DNA from: Patella vulgata
Taxonomy: Eukaryota > Mollusca > Gastropoda > Patellidae
Direction of reading: 5' to 3'
NCBI RefSeq assembly: GCF_932274485.2
Contig: NC_065879.2
Location: forward strand, 35,706,436-35,770,435
Length of the DNA: 64,000 nucleotides
A program made the position numbers and the translations under genes. The notes beneath the pieces were generated by a model. That model made no database searches. It worked only from the letters and a program-made list of their open reading frames with translations, and was not told the DNA's origin. How positions within the stretch are numbered: position 1 is the first letter of the stretch; each line of letters starts with the position of its first letter. Shown piece after piece: positions 53,417-64,000 of the stretch.

Positions 53417-55046
53417 TAATTAATACATTCTCGATAAAAAAAATAATTATATATATTTTCATTATTACATGAACAAATATTTGTTTTAAAAGTATTATTA
53501 TTTTTTCCTTTTCTTTAAAATGATTTTCTATCCCCAATTCTTTGTACACCTTTAACCTGGCATTACTAAAATTAAAGCAATATATGGGAGCATGGATTTT
53601 ATCCTCAGTTGAATACTACATTCTCACATAGTTTATAACTCTTACATCAGGGGTTTTTTTTGTGTCTGTCCCTTATGATCGGCTGAAGTTTAGTGATTTT
53701 TTTTTTCTCTTAATTTCTGATATTTTTAAAATCAAGTTATTCCATCGGATTATAATTTTGTTTTATCTTATAGTAAAACTAATGTTTTAAATCTGTATCA
53801 TTAGTCGAGTTTAAATTTTGTACAGTTTTACAATTCAAGTAATCTTTGTTAATATTGAACCTATCATTGAACTCGCTATAACATATATTAACCATAAAAA
53901 ATTCACTATGCATATTTTGTACACTTTAGTCCATGAATGATTTAGTATAATTATAAAATCAAAATCAACATGTTTTATTAAATTTTAAAATGACTTTGTA
54001 TATATGTTTTTACATACTTATTGTATGCTGATTCAAGCCTATAAATTCATATCTTATCAACAGAGCTTGTACATACTGTTTTTTTCCATATTCATTTTCA
54101 TTAAAATCAGAACTTTTGTCAATTAAAGTCATTACAGTAATATTTAAAGGAGCTAAATCGCTAACACTTGAGACCTAGAAATTGACAAAAGTGGGTCGCA
54201 ACGCATATAATACTGTAGTATGAATGTATATAAACTGATTTACATTCAATGGTTTCCGTTTTTACTCCAATTTCAAATCATCTATGTTCGGCGAAATAAG
54301 CCAGCAGTCTCAAGCGAGTGCAAATTTCTAGCGTCTGGTTATTCCAGTCTATATACGCCGTTTGATTTGGTGCAATGTGTCTAGCCTTGTCCCTCGAGTC
54401 TCTTGATAAAACTGGGGCTGAAGCGCATTATGGTACACGATTCGTGTACAAATGGTAAAATGTTTATTTTGTCTTAAATATTGGATATCAAAAGCCCATC
54501 TTTTTCCGGTAAGATCACAACATGAATATTGATTTAATTTGACAAATAAATCGTGTTTTCAATGTTGAAGATTTTGGATGATATTGAGTTAGAGACTTAG
54601 CTACTTTAATGTTTAAATTTTGAACTACATGTATTAAAAATCTTAACTATTTCTTTATATGTCAGACATGTGCAGCATACATATTTATTTTAGTCTATTA
54701 TGGTACATTTTTTCTCAGTTGTTTGATGTTAATTATCAACTCCGTTACGACTTTTGTACAGAGAGTAAGAATATGATATCCCGAGGAATGACACCATCCG
54801 CTAAATAATCGCTAGCACGCGCTATCGTCTAAAACAATTAAGTACTTACACTATTTCAATCGACATTTTCGTCAACATTGCCTAGGTTACTTATTTCTTT
54901 AGTAAAAAACATAAACCCCATTCAAAATATGATCGTAAATCCGAGAATATGCCATCAAAATAGAATCTATTCTTCGACATTAGAAGCGTGAATTTAGTCA
55001 TGTATTCATTTCATAATTTCACGCGTCTCGCGAGATTTCTAATACC
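53417..55046. other. AT-rich interval downstream of the small gene
   Basis: A possible polyadenylation signal ATTAAA lies near 53571. No other gene, repeat match or hairpin was recognised. Confidence 0.4.
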
Positions 55047-55312
55047 GGTATAGCACTCGGCAAAGCTCGGCAGATTCCGTTACTCTACAAACAGCCCCGC
55101 TGTATGACGGTAAGTGATATGTACCTGATCAGATTTTCTTCAAACAAGGACAACGTTGCTCTGAAAATTCTAAACACGCTTCGAACGACGCAATTTTGAT
55201 AACTTCTTTCTAAAACCGGCAAGTTCGTAGGTACATATCACTTACCGTCATGCAACCGAAGCTAGATGTAGAGTTACGGAATCTGCCGAGGTTTCCCCGA
55301 GTGCTGTAAAAG
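55047..55312. mobile_element. Hairpin MITE with CACTCGG termini
   Basis: TATAGCACTCGGCAAAGCTC...GGCAGATTCCGTTACTCTAC...TGACGGTAAGTGATATGTAC on the left is mirrored by GTACATATCACTTACCGTCA...GTAGAGTTACGGAATCTGCC...CCGAGTGCTGTA on the right. Arms of about 85 bp, loop of about 95 bp. No coding capacity. Family unknown. Confidence 0.85.
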
Positions 55313-55406
55313 CGTGCTAGAAATGTCTAATATTTTTCGGATATATGTGTGTGTGAAATAGCTTTATTTAACGCTCGCTTCCACCGAAGTGATATAGCAG
55401 ACGAAT

Positions 55407-56408
55407 TATACTATTCAAAAAAAGTAGGGGATATTTGATTTTGGGGGCATAATACTAAAATATGCAAATGACTACGAAAAAAGTCACTATAGAACCTAAC
55501 AGAAGAAACATTTCCAGTTACATGTGACGCCCAAACGCACCAATAGCTACCGCATGGAATGCAGGTGATGCTTGGGATCAACACTGGGATAATCGACGCT
55601 GGAGCAATGTGATGTTTTCAGATGAGTCAAGGTTCACTGTTGATTTTTTGGACAGACGTAGGAGGGTGTGGCGTCGTCGAAACGAGCGCTTCCAAGACGT
55701 TAACGTCATCAGACATGATCGATTTGGGGGTGGTTCTGTTATGGTGTGGGGAGGCATCACTGTTGCTGGAAGAACGGCTTTACATGTTGTTGCAGGGCGT
55801 GTTACAGGCCAGTACTACCGGGACAACATCTTGGCAGTCCATGTTGTGCCGTTCGCACGACGTCATGGCCGCCGTTTCATCTTCCAGGATGACAACGCAA
55901 AATGTCACAGGGCCAGGATCGTTACAGGTTACCTCCAACAACAGAACATCACCACATTACCTTGGCCAGCACTGAGTCCCGACCTCTCCCCCATCGAGCA
56001 TGTCTGGGACATGCTTGGACAGAGGTTACGTCAACGTAAACAACGTCCTGCCAATGTCCAAGAACTTGCTGCTGCGTTGCAACAGGAATGGGACAATCTG
56101 GACCAAAATGACCTTAGACGTCTCATTAGGAGCATGCCACGTCGGATCAATGCTTGTTTGGCAAACAGAGGAGGATTTACCCGTTACTGACTTGGTTGTG
56201 ATGCTGTGGTAACTTTGCTGTTTGACCCCGGGTATCATTTTACCCTTATAATGGTCAGTCTGTGCCTTACTTAGTCTAACGATCATTTGGAATAAATCGA
56301 TGAATGTGAACTTCATTTCATTTTGTCATTTGTTTCTTCGTCAGTTTCATTAGGTGACTTTAATAACACTTAAAAATCAAATATCCCCTACTTTTTTTGA
56401 ATAGTATA
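55407..56408 (+). mobile_element. Tc1-like transposon with internal deletion (Tc1-c)
   Basis: Both terminal inverted repeats are intact and match Tc1-b. About 528 bases corresponding to 39449-39976 of Tc1-b are missing; the junction lies in GGGATC, a 6-base sequence present at both deletion borders in the full element. This is a typical non-autonomous derivative. Confidence 0.93.
55609..56190 (+). pseudogene. Tc1-like transposase, catalytic core only
   Basis: 193 residues in one frame from MMFSDESRF to GGFTRY. All three catalytic residues are present (D in FSDES, second D in QDDNAKCH, E in SPIEHVWD), and the C-terminus is complete, unlike Tc1-b. The helix-turn-helix DNA-binding half is removed by the internal deletion, so it cannot bind the ends by itself. 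The start is nominal: GTG/ATG at 55609-55614 is an internal codon of the full gene. Confidence 0.9.
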
Positions 56409-56583
56409 TAATGACTGTCTATTGATCTGGGCGTTATATACTCTTACAATATGTGACTTCTATGACTTGTTTATACATATTGTACATGTGTGTGTGAGTG
56501 TATGTAATATATATATGTGTTTATTTATGTATTTGATTTATTATTGTAATTTCATTATGTTTTGATTGTAATATTTATATCTG

Positions 56584-56616
<33 letters not shown>

Positions 56617-57207
56617 GGAGAGTGGGGGTGTCTGCTCTATAATCCAATTATCTTTAATAAATACTGTTAAAAAAAATAATTTATTTTTAAAACTCCCATA
56701 GACCGCTCCTTTAAGCAAGACCAAGTAGTCTATATATATTTTTTAAAATAGGGGAATGGACAAACAAGGGACATTTTAGCCAGTTGTTAGAACACAACCT
56801 GTATTATACCTATGCATTAATTTCAAAAAGTCATAATTTAGCAAACACAAATAACTGTCCACAAAACATCAGTTAATTGTTATTACATTGTCAAACCTTA
56901 TTAGGGGTGCTTTTGTGGGTATATTGATATTAAAAGGTATTTCCAATCTTATATGGAGGGTTCGGGGATTAAGCAGTGTATGAGGGGGGGGGGGAGTGCT
57001 GGGCCTTGCCTTTGATTTATGCATAGTTATATTATTTGGATGCTACAGTGTCGACTTTATTAGAGATGAGGAAGGGTGGGCTGAGGGGATCTATTCTAAC
57101 CAGTTAATATTAGGGTGAACTCGACAATGCAAAGTATGTATGTCTACACACGAAAAGACTACAGTAGGAAGAGAGCCTCTAATAAAATATAGCTTCACAC
57201 ACCTTGA
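56409..57207. other. Low-complexity interval
   Basis: Poly-T run near 56589-56616, a G-run near 56983-56994, and AT-rich DNA. No gene supported. Confidence 0.45.
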
Positions 57208-58061
57208 TTGATTTTGATATTTGGCAATTATCTATATTTATATTCGATTATATATAGGCCTATATCATTGCTATCAAACAACATTTCCAACCCTTCTCAA
57301 ATTATCTTAATACTCGGAGCTGTGGTGGGACGTTAAAAACGATGCATGCAAAAATTAATTCCACAATGTCGTGTATGCCTCCTTTCTTAAGAATAATAAA
57401 TTGATTCATCACATTTACACGGGCTACAAACAGCTTAAAATTTGTTGAGAGAGGACAAGCCCGTCAGGTATTACCGACAGCGGCTTCACGGGGGTAAGAG
57501 GGGTAAAGCTTGTCTGGCATCGGGGAAAAATTTCCGTCTGATGGGGTGGAGGGTCCGAAAACACGGCACGTGACATAATCGCGAAGTGGTAAGCAGCTGT
57601 CAGTTGGACACTCTACCCAATGACTATGAGTCATCGCTAATTGATTTTGATATTTGGCAATTATCTATATTTATATTCGATTATATATAGGCCTATATCA
57701 TTGCTATCAAACAACATTTCCAACCCTTCTCAAATTATCTTAATACTCGGACGTTAAACACGATGCATGCAAAAATTAATTCCACAGTGTCGTGTAGGCC
57801 TACTTTCTTAAGAATAATAAATTGATTCATCACATTTACACGGGCTACAAACAGCTTAAAATTTGTTGAGAGAGGACAAGCCCTTCAGGTATTACCGACG
57901 GCGGCTTCACGGGGGTAAGAGGGGTAAAGCTTGTCTGGCATCGGGGAAAAATTTCCGTCTGATGGGGTGGAGGGTCCGAAAACACGACACATGTGACATA
58001 ATCGCCAAGTGGTAAGCAGCTGTCAGTTGGACACTCTACCCAATGACTATGAGTCATCGCT
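57208..58061. repeat. 433-bp tandem duplication
   Basis: Unit 1 57208-57640, unit 2 57641-58061, both starting TTGATTTTGATATTTGGCAA and ending CAATGACTATGAGTCATCGC. Unit 2 lacks a ~14-base segment (AGCTGTGGTGGGA region) and has a few substitutions. No homologue elsewhere in the window. The minus-strand frame in unit 2 is not supported. Confidence 0.92.
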
Positions 58062-58383
58062 GACCTAAATCTTTCACATTTATGCACTTATTACATTTTA
58101 GCCGACACCGGTAAATACCAGTATTAATAGTGCGCACTTTCTTTTCATTAGAAATATGATTTACTACGAGTTTGGCTAAAAAAAAATCGACCTAATTATA
58201 TTATAGCAAAACAACGACATTGATCTATTCAATTCTCCTTAAGGTCACGTGTATTTACTGTTATTCGCTATTTACTAGATTTTCATTGGCTGAAAGATTG
58301 CCGTCTCACTACTTTTATTATTGCGAGGACAAAAAATGCTGTCGTTTAGATTATTTGTTTAAAACGTTTCTGGCACATAAATT

Positions 58384-59522
58384 GATGTGATTGTTGTCAA
58401 ATAAAACCTTCATAATAAAGTTTCCCCAACTAAAAAAAGAACAAAAAGGTGTGAGGATTTTCATTGACGTCAAAATTATCTGACGTCATTTATTCGACGC
58501 GTCATAGAAATATTTCTTAGAGACCCAAAATCTCGCTTGGGCGAGATTCGGTAAGTTGACATGCGCTGACATGCGCATTGACAGACATGCGCATTGCCTG
58601 TTTTCCCCAGTGTATCCGGTTCCTGTCTGAATTTTTTTTTAATCAACAGTCTGTGGGTGACATTTTCAATTACGCTCCTGTGTTACCGGAAAAGAGCTTT
58701 GCTCAAGCACCGCGCTTCGCGCGATGCTTTAGAGCTTCGCTCTATAATATGTAACAGGCCTTGCCTGAGTAGAGCGAAGCTGATGTGATTGTTGTCAAAT
58801 AAAACCTTCATAATAAAGTTTCCCCAATTGAAAAAAGAACAAAAAGGTGTGAGGATTTTCATTGACGTCAAAATTATCTGACGTCATTTATTCGACGCGT
58901 CATAGAAATATTTCTTAGAGACCCAAAATCTCGCTTGGGCGAGATTTGGTAAGTTGACATGCGCATTGCCTGTTTTCCCCAGTGTATCCGGTTCCTGTCT
59001 GAATTTTTTTTTAATCAACAGTCTGTGGGTGACATTTTCAATTACGCTCCTGTGTTACCGGAAAAGAGCTTTGCTCAAGCACCGCGCTTCGCGCGATGCT
59101 TTAGAGCTTCGCTCTATATTAATATGTAACAGGCCTTGCCTGAGTAGAGCGAAGCTGATGTGATTGTTGTCAAATAAAACCTTCATAATAAAGTTTCCCC
59201 AATTGAAAAAAGAACAAAAAGGTGTGAGGATTTTCATTGACGTCAAAATTATCTGACGTCATTTATTCGACGCGTCATAGAAATATTTCTTAGAGACCCA
59301 AAATCTCGCTTGGGCGAGATTTGGTAAGTTGACATGCGCTGACATGCGCATTGACAGACATGCGCATTGCCTGTTTTCCCCAGTGTATCCGGTTCCTGTC
59401 TGAATTTTTTTTTAATCAACAGTCTGTGGGTGACAATTTCAATTACGCGCCTGTGTTACCGGAAAAGAACTTTGCTCAAGCACCGCGCTTCGCGCGATGC
59501 TTTAGAGCTTCGCTCTATATAA
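58384..59522 (+). repeat. Repeat J, three tandem units
   Basis: Units at 58384-58781, 58782-59156 and 59157-59522, each starting GATGTGATTGTTGTCAAATA. Inside each: TTGACGTCAAAATTATCTGA + CGTCA (two CRE-like cores), CTCGCTTGGGCGAGA, GACATGCGCATTGC, and a hairpin-rich CGCGCTTCGCGCGATG. The joints GCTTCGCTCTA...TAGAGCGAAGC are self-complementary. Unit 2 is ~24 bases shorter around GACATGCGC. An inverted single copy lies at 5366-5449 with its continuation at ~6652. The repeated short frames are not genes. Confidence 0.92.
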
Positions 59523-60689
59523 ATAAGTATTACATTTCATGAAAATCTCGACACGTGTGTTGTCCAGTTAAGGCAAAGTTTGACAGCTTTGACCTACTTT
59601 TAAAAATCGGCAAAATAGAGTTTTCAATTCATTAATTTGTAAAATAATACTTGCAGATCATTAATAAATCGTAAATATATAAAATACAGTTTGGTATGAA
59701 TAATAACATTGCTGTGTTGGCTATATATAAGCTTTTAATTACACAATTTTTTAAAAATCTTTTGTATTTTCAGCAGAACGTGCTGGTAGTGGTACCCGTG
59801 AAGCAAATATATTTCATGTTGATTTATTGTGATACTGATAAATAATTGTATGTTTTATTTATGTTATTTACTTCTTTTCATATTGTGTGTGTGGGTGGGG
59901 GGGGGGTATAAATATTGAGACACTAGACATTAATATATTGATAAAGTATTTTATTTTATGTATCTATTTATTTATATTTTTTTTTTTTATTTCATTTTTT
60001 TGGGGGGGGAGGGGGGATATTTTTATTTTCATTATTTTATTTGTTTTATTTTAATACTCAACAAGGGATTTGGTTTAAATTGTTTGATTGTATTATATCA
60101 TTATTGATTTTAATTTTGTATAGTTGAATTAAGCATAATTATTTAATTTTATGTATTTCAAACATCAGAAAATAAACCATTCAAGCTATGTGTAATGTGT
60201 TTGTATGGTTATGTTGATGGTTAAATACGTTGAGAATTGAAGCCAAATGACCAATTTTCGCGAAAAAGGGATCTGCCAGTTGGTGTTACAGAATTCAGTC
60301 AATTTTGCTCCAATATTGATAAGGTTGGTTTTGTTACAATCCTGAGATGTATGGCTTTTCAGGAAATAACACGGTTCTGGAGAAAAATTAATATTTAAAA
60401 ATAGCTGCCGGTCGATATTTAAGGATATGGGTTTACTGTTCCATGTAATTAAATTAATCATTAAAAATATAACCTACAATTTTTGTTTCAATTAAATAAG
60501 TTAATCTTAACAATAATATTAGGCTATTGCATTTTTTGATTTAAATAATTTAATCTTATCAGTTGAGGAAGAAAGAGTTGGTATTTCAATCTAATAAGGT
60601 GCCTATAAATTATATAATTATTCATCCAATTATGTAACATTAACATTGTCTGATCGCTTTATTTAATAATACATTTATTAATTTATCAT
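59523..60689. other. AT-rich interval with G-runs
   Basis: G-tracts near 59897-59908 and 60001-60016. No gene supported; one short minus frame (60186-60461) has no resemblance to known families. Confidence 0.4.
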
Positions 60690-60990
60690 AAAAGTATTGT
60701 TAATTAAAGATGCGTTTTTAAATGTTAAACAGGCATGATGTAAGAGCTAAATCTGCTTATTGCAGGTCTTTCTTTGGGCCTTAATGTTATGTAAATTATC
60801 AATTAGACATTTATTAACATGAAAAGACCATAATCAACTCTCGATGCCATCTGATTGCTCAGATTTTAAATAGATTAGAACGGTATGGTAGTAAATTTTC
60901 AATATATTCAATTTGCATTATCTATTTTTGAAATGTTATAGTTAATAACGAGAACGACCAGCTCTTTATCTAAATCTTACATAATTCCCC
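60690..60990 (+). repeat. Dispersed repeat G, longest copy
   Basis: TTAATTAAAGATGCG, ATGATGTAAGAGCTAAATCT, TCAATTAGACATTTATTAAC, AATCAACTCTCGATGCCATC and CGACCAGCTCTTTATCTAAA in order. Parts occur at 3807-4242, 16981-17165 and inverted at 26640-27040. Confidence 0.65.
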
Positions 60991-63590
60991 TTCAAATTTA
61001 TGTCTATTGTTATTGTTTTATTTTAATTTAGGACATAAAGAAATATATTTTGGTTCTCGCTTGGATGACGTGTTTTAATTTTTTTTTTTTTTTTAAAAAC
61101 CCCTAACAAAACAGTCTTGTTAATTACCCCGGTTACACGAAGTAACTCGGTAAAAAAATTTGACTAGATCTATAGGCTAATTTGTCAAGTATGCAAACAA
61201 GTTAAATGTTAATGACATGAATGATATTGGATACCGTAATCATATATTCATATAAACAACATGATGAGATAAATGTAGTGCCTTACAATTTTTAAAAACT
61301 CATCTGTTTCAAACAGCTAAAGACTTCGTCTAGGTATGTTTTGTCAAGCACTATGAACACGATTTTTTTGCAGAGTTTTGGCGTTCATTATATTTATTTA
61401 TTTGGTTCTTCTGGAAAAATACATACATCTATTTAAACACCAAAAGTACTTGGCTGTACTGTTCAAAAGCTTATAGTTCCAAATTTTTAAACAAAACATC
61501 TTTCACATGATGTAATTAGCTATTTAATTTTATATCGAAGCCCGAAGAACAGGAAATCAAATTGGTGTGGCCAACATTGAAATATCAGATATCAAGGATG
61601 AAGTTGCCTTTATCAACTCTTGTAAATCTTTTAATGTACAGGATTCCTGGAAGAATCTATTTTAGAACAAAAATTCCTTTTCATTGATAACTAAAGCAAT
61701 AATTCCTTTTTTATTTAATACTAATAGTGTTTTATTTTCCTTATATATAATTGTTATATCTACTGAAGCTAATTTAATTTCTCAACAAAGCCTAGATCAA
61801 AAAGACTATGAAATAATTGCTTACATTGGGGTGGATTTATATAAGTAAACTTTTTTCCAGTTGTGCAAGCTGAAAAAAAAGTATGTGTGTATTTTTTTTT
61901 TTTTTGGGGGGGGGGGGGGGGTCTGCATTTTTAAAATTAACTAAATTAAATGACAGCGCGTCAGAGGGACTTAAAATAAATAAATGGCCATTTTCTAAAA
62001 TTATTAATTAGGCCTAGATTGGAAAAGAATTTTGTAGGGATATTTACATCTTTATCAACTAAAGTATACAAACAAAGCTGAATTTATTAAAAAAAATACA
62101 CATTTGAATATAAACAAGATTTTTAAAACTGTTCTAATATACCATGCAATTGATAATAAAATGCAACATCTAATTTTATTAATCATACTATAGATAGTCC
62201 TATACCGTAGGCCTGTGTGTGGCACAGAGGTGCGGGTTAGTTAGCTCGCAATATAACCTTTTTCCTTCTGCAAATTAAATTGTAGAACATTTTTTTTGAA
62301 GTATTAGAAAAATAAAAATAAAGGTGTTTGAAGTATTATCTCTATATCAAAAATATTTCCTAATTTTAGTGTAAATTGGTACGGTACATGATTCATGAAT
62401 GAAGAAAGGCATTTTTTGCCCATTTGTAACTTTTTTTCAACTTAACGTCACACAGTAGCTATTTCATCTTTTGCAATAATCTAAAAATATTTTGGAAGGA
62501 GATATCTTGTTCTTTTTTTTCATATAATTTTTATATACGTGTTCATTTTATTAATTTCATAAACGTAAGTTTCAAAAATGTCAATTTCGCGTGTCACTGT
62601 GCGTACGTACTGTCGAAAGCTAGACTGGAAGTAAACAACCCCCCCTGCGCAAAAAAATATGCGCACGAACCAGAACGCAACATCACGTGAAGAGCTAAAG
62701 ACGAGTCGGCAATCATACGGCATTATCTATGATGACACCCAGAGCAATATGCAAAGTATTCATTCTAAAGTTGTTTCTGGTTTATACTTGTTTGTAAAAA
62801 GAGAAACCAATCAACTCAAGTAATGTTTATTGAAAAATTTTGTAGGCCTATTTCAAATAGAATTTTAATATCGTTAATTATTTTATTTTTTTTAAAAAAT
62901 GAAAGCCTGCATTAATTAATAGAGCAAAAATCATAAAAGCACACAGTGAGTCAACGTTGGGGCCAACGGTATTTTATCTTGGAAAACAACTAACGGCTCA
63001 AATCTGTTTATTGGAAAACGTATGCCTATTTGAAATTCGATTTTAATATTCTTAAATTATTTTTTTATAATTTAATGAAAGCTCAATTTATTAACATAAA
63101 ATAAATAAGAAAATCACACAGTAATAGGCTCTAGAAGAAAAAAGGTAAATCATGTTGATGTTGAGTAAAATAGGCCTTATCCAAAAAAAGGGCGTGTCAC
63201 TTTGACATTTTCAAATGGTCCATTTTAAGGTGTATGGAAATTACATTTCAAATCTGGTAATCGAAACAACAAGTATTTGGTTGATTAGTTTTAAAGTTAA
63301 TAAAAACTGTTTAAAATAGACAATAATTTACGGCCTTATAGACCAATTCATAAACCGTACAAATGCCGTCTCTCACTTCATTCCGGGCTGTACCACGCTT
63401 TATCTCTGCATGTTTTAAAAATATGAATCATGTTTTATAAATTCCCGAAAAACACACAACTAACGTATGATTGTATGTGATAATTCTCGTTAGTTTTATT
63501 ACCGAAAATACTATAAAACTACGAAATTAAAGAGATTTAGTTCATCGATATAGATATCGTAACGTCGTTGAGCGAACTGTCAGTGTGTGT
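60991..63590. other. AT-rich interval
   Basis: T/G homopolymer block at about 61891-61921. No supported gene, tRNA or repeat match in the window. A minus frame at 62520-62723 is not recognised. Confidence 0.4.
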
Positions 63591-63591
63591 A

Positions 63592-63670
63592 TATTACAGA
63601 CAATTCCCAAGATGCATTGCGCGTCGCTGTGTTACTATGGGCCGTAATGCGAGTCGCCACTCTGTGTATT
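63592..63670 (-). repeat. Short dispersed motif shared with 43.8 and 50.2 kb
   Basis: On the minus strand: CACAGAGTGGCGACTCGCAT, then GCAATGCATCTTGGG. This matches in order CACAGAGTGGCGACT and GCACTGCATCTTGGG at 43834-43890 and 50178-50235, with a variable spacer. The remainder to 64000 holds nothing recognised. Confidence 0.5.
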
Positions 63671-64000
63671 TTTACTCTGTGATGATCCTTTATTATAAAC
63701 TGCCAAGAAACTGTACCTGCGTGTTATATTTCACAAGATATATCCATTCGACTGTATTGTAAAATACCCTGCTTTTGTGCACCATCCGCGGACATATTTG
63801 TTTTTGGTTTTCAATGTTGACGGGGTTATGTTCTCTTGGTTATTTCAAATTATTGATTTATTTTCCGATAAGAATGAACCACTACTACCATTCGGGACTA
63901 TTCGTTTAAATCGGAATTTGCTATCTGATTAATGTGCTCCATGCTTCGATTGAATTTAAGATTTTCGAGCATGCGCAACGCAGCTCATTTTTGGATCGGT

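Noticed and set aside
58594-59542. Small protein frames repeated three times (about 60-69 residues)
   Set aside because: They exist only because the J unit is repeated; the sequences show no family resemblance and cross hairpins and poly-T.

Overview
The window looks like nuclear DNA of a marine mollusc, most likely a gastropod, but this is inference. It is AT-rich, introns and orphan exons occur, there is no operon structure, and almost everything recognisable is a transposable element. The elements seen (two tRNA-headed SINE families, I/Nimb-like and CR1/L2-like LINEs, Tc1 elements, a BEL/Pao fossil, foldback and MITE hairpins) fit molluscan genomes. No intact conventional host gene was found. 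No rRNA, free tRNA or CRISPR array was found.

Layout. 0-1.5 kb: 5' end of a LINE, then a frameshifted BTB/T1 (potassium-channel or KCTD type) pseudogene. 1.7-4.9 kb: AT-rich DNA containing a diverged direct duplication. 5.3-10.8 kb: LINE graveyard, with a CR1-like LINE inserted into a dispersed repeat and an I/Nimb-like LINE whose central part is replaced by a CR1-like RT fragment in the opposite orientation. 11-22 kb: repeat-of-repeats zone, with two SINE families (called A and B here) nested in each other, degenerate arrays of ACGTAAA-type units, and a 436-bp near-perfect hairpin at 22.0-22.5 kb. 22.7-24.7 kb: an OTU-protease-like coding fragment split by a 1.44-kb foldback element with a 6-bp target duplication. 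25-31 kb: MITEs, including one carrying telomere-like repeats, and composite repeats. 31.4-33.0 kb: decayed Tc1. 33.2-38.7 kb: fossil BEL/Pao element on the minus strand with two SINEs inside. 39.3-40.8 kb: nearly intact Tc1. 40.4-52.6 kb: a ~6-kb tandem segmental duplication whose junction joins the Tc1 3' end to the first intron of a small gene. 52.4-53.4 kb: the complete version of that small Cys/His-rich gene (two exons, phase-matched splice sites). 55.0-56.4 kb: hairpin MITE and an internally deleted Tc1. 57.2-59.5 kb: two tandem repeat blocks. 59.5-64 kb: AT-rich DNA with one dispersed repeat copy.

The strongest observations are (i) the foldback insertion that splits an OTU reading frame, where the coding match resumes in phase across the target duplication; (ii) the 6-kb tandem duplication with a Tc1 junction, which creates an uninterrupted exon-transposase chimeric reading frame; (iii) the predicted two-exon 92-residue Cys/His-rich protein; and (iv) two SINE families with different tRNA-like heads that share the same 3' tail, implying one common LINE partner. 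All coordinates are by eye; identities quoted as approximate were not computed.
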